From the NCBI RefSeq assembly GCF_036417845.1, contig NC_089979.1, positions 11,151,424 to 11,215,423 on the forward strand: a DNA stretch of 64,000 nucleotides. The letters run 5' to 3'. Below the pieces are notes generated by a model that searched no databases, was not told where the DNA came from, and saw only the letters and a list, made by a program, of their open reading frames with translations. Source of the DNA: Apteryx mantelli. Its lineage: Eukaryota > Chordata > Aves > Apterygiformes > Apterygidae. The stretch's first letter is position 1. Every line of letters begins with the position of its first letter. Both the position numbers and the translations under genes were made by a program. Below, in pieces: positions 11,601-24,355 of the stretch.

Positions 11601-14600
11601 AGCGGGACGGCTGGCTGCAAACCCTTTGGTGGGAGGCGAGGAGTCAACCAAAGATGACGCCGGAACGGGGGCGCAGCTTCGGAGGAAGCGGCGATCATCT
11701 GTCAGGGACAAGAAATGTCAAATCCGAGCAGAAGCGACTCACCACGTCAATACAAAGGACACAATCACCCTTTTCACTCTTCCCCCCGGCCCCTGGGGTC
11801 AGGCGTCAGAGACGCCCACAGCAGTTTCTCGTGACGCTGCCCCCGCTCGCACATGCAGCAACATCAGCCCCTGCGACAGGAAGGACACCGCAGGGTCAAA
11901 CAATACCTAACCAGCGGCTAAAAGCCAACAGGGGATGACCAGAAGCACCTCCACGGGCTGTCCACACGGTGGGGCACCCTGGTCGCAGGGTCCCGCACCT
12001 TGCCCCACAGCTGCCCCATTACTGCATTCATTTCTCCAGCACATTTTCGAGATATCCCGCAAGAAACGGTGGTTTCTTTGCTTCCGTCCCCTCCCTGGAA
12101 AGCTAATTATGTCCCTTAGCACACGGCATGCTCAGCCAGCCCAGGAGCGCAACCCTCGCCGCGCTGAGCACTGCCCCAGTTCAGCAAGGTGTTTAAGTCA
12201 AACACATCCTTCGCCGTCTTGCTCAGACACAGCTGTGGAAAGCACTTTCTTGGTAGGCTGGTCTTCATCCAGCAGACTTCTGCGAGACTGTATCACTTCC
12301 ACGGGTGAAATTTCTTCATCCCTTGGGAAGGGACACAGTTTCGCCCCTACGACGAGCTCAAATTAGCTGGGAAGGAGTCCAGAAGCAGGAGAGGGGGCTC
12401 ACATGTGCTTTCTACCTAGAGAGACCATGTTCTGACTCCTCATGCTCTAACCCTTCCTGTGCATCTGTGATGCTGAAAGAAACTTCACCACAGGGAATGA
12501 GACTTTCAGAAGCGTCACGCTCAGCCTGCCATGCCACTTGCAATTTTTACCGGAAAAGGAATTGTAGCTGCAGGATAGGCTGCTGGAGAGCAGAAAGGGA
12601 GAAATAGGATTTTGTGTGTTACGTTGCATGAGGAGCCCCCATTCCGGACCCAACCACGCTAGGTGCTGCACAAACAGAACAAAAAGCGATCCCCGCTGGA
12701 TTTAACACAACAAAAAGGCGAGCAGCCTCTCTGCATTTGGATAATAATAGCAGCAGATAAATTCCACATTTCAAACACGGCTAAGACATTAAACAGAGCC
12801 TCTGTAGAAAGATTAGGTAGAATAAAAAAGAAAAAAAAAACAATAAATCCTTATGTTCTTGTCCATGAACTGATTGGCAGCAAAAGCCAGCAAATGTGGC
12901 CTCTTTTCCCCTGATATCATAGTGCCCTGCATAACCAAGCGCACTAGAGCTTAACAGCTTGCCCAAAGGGCTGCAAAAGACAGCTCACAGTAAGACCTGC
13001 AGTACCTTCCTTGGAGTCTGCTCAGAAAACCAGTGTTCCCCCGCTCAAATGCATCTGTAGGGTTCCTCCTCTTGCTACCCCACTGTTCCCCGACAGACCA
13101 CGTAAAGGACAGGCAAGCAAGCTTGAGATGCCAGGTAAAAAACACACCAAATCTTCTCCAGCACAAGAGGCTGGGCAAGCAGGGCATGAATACAATAAGG
13201 GGAAGAGGAAAGTAACAAATAAATTGTTTCCCCTGGTAGAGCCGCACAGAAAGAAGCTACAAAAGCATTAAGCCTTTTCCAGGCTCCTACAGGAGGGATT
13301 TTGAGTCTGAAAAGTCAGAAACAAGCATATGTAAAGGAAGGCGGGGCAGAAAAGAGAATGAAGTGGAGGAGTCTCACCTAAATTAATTTTTTTTTTGACT
13401 TACTGGTCATTTCTGTTCTGCATGCTCTAGAGAGAGCCAGTGATTTCAAACGCCGTTTTCATCCTTTCAACAGACTCCTTTGAAGTGCAGGTTCCTATCA
13501 CCCTACCTAGCATGGAGACACCTCACACTCCTCCTGCCCCCCTCACATCTCCCAGGGTAAGACATTGAGCTGTTGGTACGCAAGATGGCAATGAAAAAGA
13601 GAGACCTTCCACTGCAGGCTACGGAGAAGCATCCTTCCCCCGAAACACTACAAAAGCCAGTGAAGTAAGTCTGCATCTTAGTGAGAGATTTTGTTCCTCT
13701 GTTCTTGTTATCTAACTTCAAAAAAAACCCTGCCCATTTACAGTTTTGACTAAAATTAATCAATGTCAACAATTAAGTTTTCATTTAAATACTTTTATTT
13801 AAAAATAGCTTTCAGATAAATGATTTAAGACAACTAACTTCAAGCTCTAAATTTACTATGATCTACTAGAATCTATTTAAAGACATTTAAAGCATGAAGC
13901 ATCAATGAGCTTTGCTCTAATTTCCATTAATTAAAAGGTGCTGCTTTTTAGTACACATGAAACATGAAGGCTCTGGAGATCAACCCAAGTCCCATAAATA
14001 TATTATGATGTCATGTACTGCCGTAGGTGAGCAAATAGACACATTTCATCTTTGAACTGCATCCTGGAAACCCTGTTTCTGCTGCATGGAAAAAAATATA
14101 TATCAATTGGTTTAATTAAAGATCCAGTAAAACTAGCTGGTGCAGAGGGACTGTCCTTTTCATTTCCACAAGGTAAAGCCAAAAAATTCCAAGAGCCGGG
14201 CAGTCAATTCTCCTCTTCTGACAGACGAGCAATAGCCAAGTAGGTGAGGATAAGAACTGCTTATGCTAAAGTCAAGTATTTTCAGGGATGTTTAGGAACC
14301 TGAGGATTACATCAGCAAGATTTTCATATGACCTCAACCATACCGTATATCTAAACCATGTTAGGTCACCGACAGACAATCACCACAACATACTGAGCCC
14401 GACCCATGCCACCTTGGGAAGTCTAGCCTCTCATAACTGTAGTATCAGTTAATATTGTCTTACTTTGCAATACAAACCAACTGCAATACCGTAGCACATC
14501 ATGGGGACACATTCACACCTAATGCCAGGTTTGTTAATGCTTCTGGTATCACTGACTGTATAATAAAAACATTAATCTGAATAACATTTGCTAGAAAGGG

Positions 14601-17289
14601 CTCTCAACTGTTTCTAGGTCTTTCTAAAACTTATTTCTTTACCTGGATTACCATGTCCCTTAGTTAGTTAGTTAGTTATCTGCCCAGAAAAAAACTGTCT
14701 CCCCTTTTACAGCCCACAGGACAGGGGAAATGGGGAAGGCAGCAGCAGGTATTTACAGAAGGATGAATACTGACTCCAAAAGGAGAAGCAAGAGCTGGGA
14801 GAAGACAGACAGGAAATAATGAAAGGAAGAGAGAAGGTATTTATGAGTATGAATCACACATTTCTCTAGACAGACATCTTTCCATTAATGATGAATATCA
14901 TAATCCCCCTAAATAATGCAAGGAAAAATTGTTTAATCATTTAAAGGTATCATCAATAATAAATATGTCAGCTCCATATGCTAACATCACTCTTCTCCCC
15001 TGCTCGGGGACCGTTTTAAGGAAAAGACTAAGATCACTGTCACCTTTTAATTTTGCAGAGATGCTTCGATATTACAATCACGAGAGCTAGGTGCGTGCCC
15101 GAGATAAAGAAGTGGAAATCAGAGTGTGCTCACACTGTGTAAGGTGTAAAAGCAGTTCATACCACTGCTGCCAGTCCTGAATGAGAAAGGACTCCTAGCT
15201 GGACAGCTGGGACAGGGGAGGAGTGACGGCAGCGCTCAGACCGAGACTACAGGTCACTCCTCCCACGCAGAGTGTGCAAAAGAACAAGCGGAGGTATGAT
15301 ATTAAGTGCAGGGCAGTTGTACTGAAAGTTTCCGGAGACAGCACATCAAAGGCTCGGGATGTGCCAGCTGCACTAGCAAGCAATGCATGCTGCAGGAAGG
15401 CACCATGCTAAGGACAAGCAAGGGTACAGCAACGAAAGACGGGGGACTAACAGGACACAGCGTACTCGCTGCCCGTAGCACAGCAGGCACAAGAGGTATC
15501 GCTCGTAAATGGTACTGGGGCTCTTCAGGTGGGCTCAAGAAGCCCACCTGAACCCATTACTTACAAGGGATAGCTACGTGAGCACTAAGGAGTATTTGGA
15601 AGGGAAGGAAAAGGAGGAAACGATGCAGGCAGCCTTCCACAGACTGGATTTGTCAGCAGCACATCGCAAAATGAGCTTAAAGCGCTTTAAGCCTCATATT
15701 GCTGCGATGCTGCCTGCAAAAGTCCCTGCATTAGAGGCAGGGAGCAGGGGTGCTGTTACCCCTGCTCCCTGGGGAAAGCGGGAAGGTTGCTCAGCTCACC
15801 TCAGCCCGGCATCGACCCGCTTCAGCCAGCCACTGGCTCGTCTGCCTGCAAACTGCAGGGCCATTTTGATGTGATTTTGATGGCGTGGGCCATTTTGTCA
15901 TAATTCCCTGTCATGACGGAGTCACAATTGCCAGGACTGGTCGCAGCAGCGGCGCGCCAAGCAACCAGGAATGAATGCAAACGGCAAGACATGCAGGACC
16001 GGGGGCAGAGCCGGGGTCCGGTTTGGAAAGCCCGGCTTGCCTCAGCAGCAACAGAGCAGAGAGAGGAAAAGAGGTCAAAACCCACACACGACCCACATTT
16101 CCAAAATACCAGCATATTTTCCAGAAAGAGTTTTCCCTACAAACAAAAGAGGAGGAAGGCAGGCGGGGGAATTAGGCTGTGTAAAACTGGCATAGTTTGC
16201 AGAGGTCTTCTAAATGAATTTACAGTAATTCCTTTAAAAAAAATGGAAGGTAACCACCAGCATAGAAGATCCAAATCTAATTCCACAGAGAAATCTAAAG
16301 CATGCAGTGTCTCACAGTGAGGAAATCCAGCCTTCTGCCTCTGCCAAATTTCTATCAGGGTTTGGGGTAGGACAAAAGGTTTGTGCCACCAAACTATGAT
16401 TTGTATTGTTTCAACTTTTCTCTTTTCCCCTGGAGTCACTCTTCCGATTCAGAATCGGTACTATTTTAAGCAACTCTGTTAAAAAACAGGATTTAATGCT
16501 TGTTTGGACTGCCCATAAAAATCTTTTCCACTGGAACAAAGATTTAAACCTGTGACTCAAAATGACTTTACAATGGGGGGTTGATTATCAAGAGGACCAG
16601 AATATCCTCTTATTAGAAACACGCTCACTGGTCTTTCCTGAACTTTATGTGGTGGTATTAACTCAATGGCTTGTTTGGTTGCAGACAGGGATTAATGGTT
16701 GTATTTGATTCAGGGGGAAAAAATACATATTTTTTGTAATATATAAAAAGAGCAGGTGTGTGCATGAGTGGGTGTACATACATGCACATATATGCATAAA
16801 CACACAGCCCTACAGACATGCACGTAGAAACGCACACACCCTCCTCATCACTTTCAGCAACAGATATATAGGAAAGAAAAACACCAAATCACAGGAAACA
16901 AGATTGGAAGAGACCAAAGGACATATGCCATCTGCTTGCCCCAAATAAAACAAGCCTATTTAAAGCATTTTTTTAATTAAATTAACATATTTGTTTATTA
17001 CAGTAGCAGATATTATGGGGGGAATTGCAGCCTTATTGATACAGGCCTTACACAAATACATAAGGCAGTTTTGAAGAGATCTACACGTGAGAACTAGACT
17101 TCAGTTAAACTGATAGAGTCCCTCAGGAGTATCCTGTATTAATTTTAGCTTAAATCAGTCACCCAGCACACTACGCCCTAGGAAAAGTTTTCCAAGCACT
17201 GAGCATACAGATAAATGGGGTGTTGCAAATCCCTCAGATTCAGCACCAAAACCCCCCTCAGGCCTCACCAATACAGGAGCATTTAACCA
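11601..17289. other. Non-coding stretch, no gene recognised
   Basis: Mixed composition; small overlapping frames only (up to 143 codons at 11935, unrecognisable). Contains the 15.5-kb hairpin, a short TTAG run near 14660 and a GT/CA-rich patch at 16755-16840. Confidence 0.6.
15524..15552. repeat. Perfect 12-bp inverted repeat (hairpin)
   Basis: TTCAGGTGGGCT, a CAAGA loop, then AGCCCACCTGAA: a perfect 12-bp stem with a 5-nt loop. Beyond a 3-nt bulge, GGG/CCC could extend the stem. Each arm contains a CAGGTG/CACCTG E-box-like core. Too short for a typical microRNA precursor. Confidence 0.9.
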
Positions 17290-17900
17290 CTTTGGCTCCA
17301 AGCAGCGGGCAAAGAGCAGACCGAGCCTCTCGCCGCCTCTGCTGTATTTTCCCACATCGTTTCCGTGCTGTGACCACTTCCCCCGTTTGACAGCTATTTT
17401 TTGGCCGGATCAGTTCCCTAAACGGGCTCGCTGCACTGCCACCGGCATGCCTGTGCCAACACAGCGCCCAGGGCTGTCGGGGCACATCTGCGGCAAGTGC
17501 TGTCCCAAAGCCCTCCCTGGGAGGCGCTGGTGCTGCCCGCGTGGCGACGGCACCCGCACCAGGATGCAGCGCTGTTTCCCAGCAGTCGGCAAGCAGATGC
17601 AGCTCAAAGGCAAAACCGCCCCTCTGCTACCGCTTCCCTCCCCAGCGGCAGGGAATTGAATTCAAGCCGTTTCGGCCACCGAGACGGGGCTTCGGCACCC
17701 GGAACAGTCGGTCGCACGGAGCGCAATGCCACCGAAGTCACAAAGCCCGGGGAAACTGGGTCAGGGCTCGGGAAGGGCCCCCGGGCTGCAGTGCCAAAGG
17801 TTCGGGGAGATAAGGCAGGGCACGAGCACACAGCCTCGGAGCGCGCGGGGAGAAACCCTGCCCACTTTATCACTCACCGCTGACGAAACATCAAAGGAAA
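17290..17900. promoter_or_regulatory. Moderate CpG-rich stretch
   Basis: GC- and CpG-enriched relative to its flanks, with open frames up to 128 codons that overlap on both strands and resemble nothing known. Regulatory or ancestral-promoter status is inferred from composition only. Confidence 0.35.
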
Positions 17901-20534
17901 CTATGCGTAAAATTCCTCGTCCGCCGTTATGCAGAAGGGCAGATTAGATTTTAAGGCCACAAGCTATCAGCTACAAGCCTATGGACTTGCTTTAGAAATA
18001 TCAAAGCGGCATCATATAAGAGACTTCTGTCACAACCGTAGCGACCCAGATCTGAACTAGCACCCATAAAGGAAAAGATTTGGGCGACTTCCTACTCTGC
18101 TTTAAGTCTTAGAGCCGACAGGTAGCCAAAGTGTGGCCTCCTGGCAAGCAGAGAGAACATACACAACAACTTCGTCCAAATTAAAAAATTTACTAAGGGG
18201 AGAAGAGCAGACTGTGTAAAACTTTTGTTTGAAAGTTTTCTGGCTGCTCTTATGTCAGCAGAAGTTACTGGAAAACTCAAAAGCAATCATTTGAAAAGCA
18301 TGTTTTGCCCTGCGTGGTTCCAGCATAAAGCTCTGCATTGAAAACGTCAACAGGGTGACATGAGCTGATTGCCTCTTAAAGCAGCTGCAACATACGTTTC
18401 TGTTCCTATGTCAAAAACCATCTCTCAATTTATACACTATGCAATAATTATTTTGCTAATCACAGGGTGCTCTGAGCTTCTGATCCTGAATTATTGTTAT
18501 TATAGTTGGCTCAGCTGCAAATGTGCTTGCCTTCCAAACACATAGTACTAGGCTAGAAAAGAGGAGCAGGGGTTTAATCCTTCACTGGTTGCAGCATAAG
18601 TCAGTGAATGGCATTCTGGCATGCAATTTCTTTTAACGGGAAAAATAACATCTTTTGGTAGGCTTTCCATTTTAAGTTAGAACAAAATCACCACAAAAAA
18701 AAAAGAAGAAAAAAATACTGGGTAAGGCAACATAGCACATACTATGGCCTTCTTTCAATTCACCAGCTCAGAGCTATATTTATCTCTCAACTTCAATGCA
18801 GAAACACATTCCACTTAGAAAAACTATTGAGCTGCCTAAAAGAGACACTCAAGTAGCAAAGGCCACACACTTAGATACTGAAAAAAAAAAAAAAGGATTT
18901 TTTTTTTAGATGCTCTAAGCTAACTGAAATCTGCCACCTACAACCCATAAACAATCCCTTCAGTGGGCAGATATGACTTGGACCCAAACCAACCTTAGCT
19001 TGAAATGGTTTTGCAAGAAACTATCATATGATCTGGCTATTTTTTAGCCATCCACTTTCACCTACTTTCTTCTAAAATGTCTGGCTTTGGCCACTGCTCG
19101 AGGAAAGACATGGAAAAGACAAGCATCTGCCCCTATACAGCAAGCCTGTTGCATTGAAGTCCAAAATGTAGGAACAGCACCTGGAGGAAATGCTAACCTG
19201 GAACAACTTCGGTTGATGATGACTCTGCATTAGGCAGATCTGGCTATCTCAGACATGACCTGCACCATATCCCTTTCAAGGCAGGGTCCTCTGCACCTCC
19301 CAGTTGCAATGGTGTAATTCAGCCCCATGTCCCATCCTGAGTGCTGTAGCTATGAACTATGGGAGTTCAAGTCCTAGTTTCATGGGGAGTGGATTGATGG
19401 TGGTGCTGAGGTTCAAGTAGATAAACAGCTCATCCCTGCTCCAAAGTACATCGGGCAAAATCTCATTTGGGAGCACAAGGGAAATAGGATCGGGCCCGAG
19501 TGTCTTGAAAATAGAAAACTACCCTAACAATTGGCACTAATTGAGCCTCGTGTGCAAGAGTCGTCAGAAAGATCAAGTTATGAACATGCCCTGAAATACC
19601 CCCTCACCCAAGGATTGCAGAGTGCAGGGGGGGCATGCCAGGACACTGGTCAGAGAGCAGCAACCACTTGTGAAAGAAGTCTGCGTTGCAGAGACATAAA
19701 AACAAAACTAAAAAAAACTGAAAAAAAAAAAAAAAGAAGAGTCATCCTGAATGAAACATGACACTGAATGTTTACACTTCATATGAGAAGCCTCACATAT
19801 TATCAGCAACAGGAACGGGAAGGTCTGAAGTCCTATTTCTGTTTATTCACCTTGACGATACCCCGAAAAATTGTGATCACGTTACATCTTCCAAGAGGCA
19901 ATTCCTATCCAAATGAAAGCCCCCTCCACAGATATGCTTGCATAAACTGGGCTCATTAGAGAGATCAACTGAGCTGGCCTCCGAGGCCCACGGTCTGAGG
20001 CACCTCTGGAATTGGCACCTGTCAAACAAGCGCTCTGGACACAATCGCCAGTCCTGCAAACAGGGGTCTGGAAACAGCCTGCTTTCCCAGCACAGAAAGT
20101 GCCGCGCTGGATCCTGTGATTTCTTGGAAAAAAACAGCTGTGTAAATGAAGCCATCCAACTAACTCACTTGCTGTCCTCAGCCCACGAGGCCGAGGCAGC
20201 CAAGAGTAAGATGTCTGCCACGAAGCAATATTGAGCGTGTTCTTCAAATTGCCAACATCAAAGTGTTTCCTTATTTCTATAATCAGAAGCAGTCAAAACA
20301 CTCAGCTTTACAGTCTACGAGTCAAGCCCTAAAAGACACTGAGCTTTACAGCTCTCACCGCTTTCACGGAAAAGGAAAGTATTGTGCAGGATCTGGCCTT
20401 GCTTTCATTCACAATTCCCCCTAGCCCTAGCGCTGCAGGACAGCAAGGCCAATACTTTTTCTATTTGCTTTCCCCAAGCAGCATTCTCCTACGGCTTATT
20501 GGGATTGCTCAGATCAACGAAGCCATTACTAACA

Positions 20535-20660
20535 CGCACGCAAACCCGCCTGCTCAACTGATCCCGGCGCCCGAACGCCGGCTCCCGCAGAAGCACGCCG
20601 AGCGTGGCCCGCCACGCGCTGCAACGGCTGAGCTCAGCCCATTCGCATTCGTGGGACTGC
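20535..20660. promoter_or_regulatory. Short CpG cluster
   Basis: About 125 bp with clustered CpG (GGCGCCCGAACGCCGG and CACGCCGAGCG) in otherwise CpG-poor sequence. Too short for a formal island; noted as a possible regulatory element. Confidence 0.25.
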
Positions 20661-21180
20661 CGCAGCCCTCCAAAACCAGCGCCAAACCCCTCAGGAGAGG
20701 GGAAACAGGTTCAAAACCAGGCCGAAAAGCCCTGGGCTTGCAGCATTAAAGTTAACAGAGAGCTAACGACAGGAACTCCGCGCTGACAAACCCACGCAGC
20801 TTGCCATCGCCAAGCAAGGAAGGGGAGCCCTGGCCTTCTCTTAGCATTAAGGAGCCTGTGACACAAGGGAAAACCACTGTGGCCACTAACCCTGCTCTTA
20901 CTCATCACTTCAATTTAACAACCAGATCTGAAAAACATCTCAGCCGTGCAAGCTGCAATCTGAAGTTGACAAGGGAAGAAAAAAAAAAAAAAATGACAGA
21001 CTGATACTCATCTAGAGCGAGGGGAAATGGGAGCAACTCAGACCTCCTTATTCCTTTTTTCAAGCAAGAGGAGGAGAGACCCAGTTGCGGCTGCTCCTCT
21101 AATCTGCGGCAGAGGCGACAGCCAACGCACAAGGGGGTTGCAGAGATGCTAACGGGGCGCATCGGTTGATTTGCCTCTAT

Positions 21181-21425
21181 GAGAGAAAGGAGGAAGTAAG
21201 CAAAAGACAAATTGTAAAACAACTCGGAGCAGAAGGAGACAGAAACACATAAAGGAGAAGGTAAAGAATGAAAAGCCAGAATAGGAAAGAAAGAGGAAAG
21301 AAGGTAAGAAAAAAAGGGAAATACACATATGAAAAAAACCACAGGCATAAAACTCAAACATGAAGTGGAACAGAAAAGGGGAAGTGGAAGGAAAACTTAA
21401 AAGCGGAAGCAAGGAGAAAGCTAAA
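21181..21425. repeat. Purine-rich asymmetric tract
   Basis: About 245 bp in which the plus strand is overwhelmingly A and G (GAAAGGAGG, GGAAAGAAGG, GGGGAAGTGGAAGG), with few pyrimidine interruptions. On the minus strand, the inferred PVT1 sense, it is pyrimidine-rich. Capable of triplex formation in parts; no coding content. Confidence 0.6.
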
Positions 21426-22389
21426 GCTAAACAGGCAATAATGTTTCCACACATATTATATATTCCACAAACACACATATAAAAATTGAAACTGTGCTAT
21501 GCTCAATCTAACCTGCGTGAATAAAAGCAAATACAGGCCTCTGACTCTTACAGGTCAGCACTGGCATTTTTCACCTGTATGGGGATGCTTTTTGCACACT
21601 TCTTGTACCAAGTTGACTCCCCTGTTCACTGTTACTAAGAGCAAGAACAATGCAGAAACCATGTAAGCAATTCACCCAGAGCAGCACATGAACGAGAAGG
21701 CAAGCAGATGTCACATCTCTATCATGTTTGCACAGACAGCCATAGACCCTCCAGAGGAATATCAGCACTATTTGTTATTGGTATTACATATAGCACCACC
21801 ACAAGCTTGACATACCAAATGTGTCTGTGCTAGACGTTACATAAAAATAGAACATAAAAGCCATTCTCTGTCCCAGAGAGCCAATGACCTAAGGTAAAGA
21901 CACGATACAGATAGAAAGTAAAAGCAAATTAAGGCAGGCTGACCAGACTAGAGTAAGAGTTGCCAAAGGATATACCATCATCTCACCATACATGGCAATC
22001 CTGGAAGGGCACATCTAAAAACCTTGCTTCAGAACAGAAGCTGGGAAGGACTAAACCACAACAGAGAGCAAGCAAAGATCCACCCATTCCCTGTTCTCAG
22101 AATTCCCACTTAAACCACTAATGTAGATGGTGTAAAGATCCCCCATTCCTGAAACAGCAAATACTAAGTAGTAACCTACATAAGAATCACCATATCTATC
22201 AAACCACCCAGAGAACAACCCCTAATGAACATGACCACAATGTCCACCATGATCTTGACTTCATGATTCCTTTTTTGCATGCTGGTTTGTTTAAAATACA
22301 GTATCACATTTTTGGGCATCCAAAATTGATGGGGACCAAGAGTCATACATGAATTACCTTAGAATCTATGAGTCTGTTTACAAGGTGAT

Positions 22390-22420
22390 AATTAAAGATC
22401 TTAATTAAATATCTTTAATT
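22390..22420. repeat. AT-rich inverted repeat
   Basis: AATTAAAGAT and ATCTTTAATT are separated by 11 bp of CTTAATTAAAT. A 10-bp stem in AT-rich sequence; chance is likely. Confidence 0.7.
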
Positions 22421-23964
22421 TAATTCTTAACACATGAGCTAGAAGAAATGCCTTGCCTGGACCAGTTGATATGACAGGGTGTTACAACCCAATCTTGTCT
22501 GTGCGGAAAATTTCTGGTAATTAACTCTAGTTTCAAAGGGGTGAAGGGGGAGAGGGAGTGTAGAGTTAAGGATGTTTGGGCACATGTCTTAATCCTGCCA
22601 TTTCCTAATTTCATATATTCTGAAAAGGCACAAATCATCTCAGGTAACTGGAATTCCAGTTGAGTATATTCTCCTCAATGATCAGTTTTAAACACTGCAC
22701 TCATCACCAGATTAACTTTCAGGTAGTGTATTAAGTGTTGAACACCATCTGGTATGTGTTATCTCTCCTCTTTGCTCCAACCCAGCAATGGAGGGTCTTG
22801 TTTTGGTTGTATGTTCCCCAACTGTCTTTAAACATTATATATAATATTGCTCTATACTTAGAAAAATGAGAGGCAAGAGAACATACCTCACACTTGCAGC
22901 AGTATATGATGAGTTTGGTGGTCCTTAGCTCCTGGTGTAGTACAGTCACACAGTGTGAAACTGGGCCCTCTGAAAGCACGGGTTCATTGTGTTGCAGAAA
23001 GCTTCAATGGTCTTTGGCACAAAGCTTCAAGCAGCCTTTCTAATACCTGAGGTCCATATAGGGAGCACCTTGAAAAGAGAATAAAGACCTCAAACTTTAT
23101 TTCTACAGAAGCCAAAATAGAGAGGAGGAGACTCCTGCAGAGGAGATAGGCTGCAGCTTTCTGTGCTGGTTGGAGCTTCCTTTGCACTGCAGGCTGCATA
23201 CCCAGGTGCAACTGCTGTTGTCAAGCCAAGACACCATGAATGCCAGCATAACCAACATCAGGACTCTGGCCAGAAAGACGGAGCAGTATCTCTTAATCAG
23301 CTGGAGATGAGAGAAACAGTGACACTGCTATGGAAGAGCTTATCACCAGAAGAAATCCAAGAGTGCTCCCAACCCACAAACTCAACTGACCAACTGTGGA
23401 TCCGTGTCTTCGGCCAACGGGGAGAGCAGCGCAGCTGGAGTTCAGCTTCGAAGAGCTATTCTTCACCATGAGCTCATTGCGTCCAAGCGCTGGGCTCCCT
23501 GGCAGCAGCTGTACCCAAAAAGGTTAAATAAAGCTAAGGCTCCTTTTCATGCTGTGGGAACTGGACTCTATTGCCTGGCCAGCTCACCTACTGCAAGGTC
23601 TGCAGGGGCTCTAAGCAAGGAGACCGTGGGGATGATGCAGTCTCATCACCGCTCCCTGGGTATGAGCCTCCCAAAAGGGCTTGCCCACCATTTCAGGCTC
23701 CTTATTCTGGACCCACGTGCCCTGTGGAGGCAGAGGGAGGTCGGGAACCTCTCTGGACCGACCTGCTCTGCCTGCCAGGCCTCCAATAAAACTGCAGTTG
23801 CATGAGCTCAGCCTTAATACATGCCAACTCCTGATGGGCATAGAAATCCTTTAATATCTTCAAATGAAATATTAATGTTATAAGCAGTATTTCATGGACT
23901 TACAGGCTTTGTCATGCCTCAGGGAGGCCTAAAATAGACATAGTCCAGACTTCAAGGCTTTTAA

Positions 23965-24085
23965 GGGAGTGTGGTGTAACAGAGAGAGTACAGGCCTGGG
24001 AGCCAGCAATCCCACACGCCAACCCCATTCCCCATGTTATCTCAATATCTTTGCGAGCTTTAGCTCTCTTTCTGCTGCCAAAGTG
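23965..24085 (+). mobile_element. Possible MIR-like SINE head
   Basis: GTGGTGTAACAGAGAGAGTACAGG followed by CTGGGAGCCAGCAATCC resembles the tRNA-derived head of MIR-type SINEs in sense orientation; the remainder is too diverged to follow. It could be chance similarity. Confidence 0.35.
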
Positions 24086-24239
24086 CAACAACAGCATTTT
24101 AATCTGCTCATTATCCAGACTTTCCATCTAAGCAAGACAAGATACAGGTGTTTGTTCCTAGAAACATTAGTTCTCCTAATATTACAAGGAGGAGAAATGC
24201 ATTAGCGAGAACAACTATAAGCTCTCCAAGTTAGGATGG

Positions 24240-24355
24240 ATCAGCACAAGTGACTGCAGGCTGTTTAATCCCTCTGCCTTATTTTCCCCTCCCATACCAC
24301 CTTGCTCCATGAGGCAATGTTAGCAGTTAATTAACAGAGTGCTGTACTTTTAAGT
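24240..24355 (+). mobile_element. Possible MIR-like SINE tail
   Basis: TTTAATCCCTCTGCCTTATTTTCCCC, then GTTAGCAGTTAATTAACAGAGTGCTGTAC, parallels the conserved 3' half of MIR (TTAACCTCTCTGCCTCAGTTTCC, then AAATGAGTTAATA and GTAAAGCGCT). It lies 150 bp from a head-like segment in the same orientation, so the two could be one interrupted copy. Confidence 0.35.
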
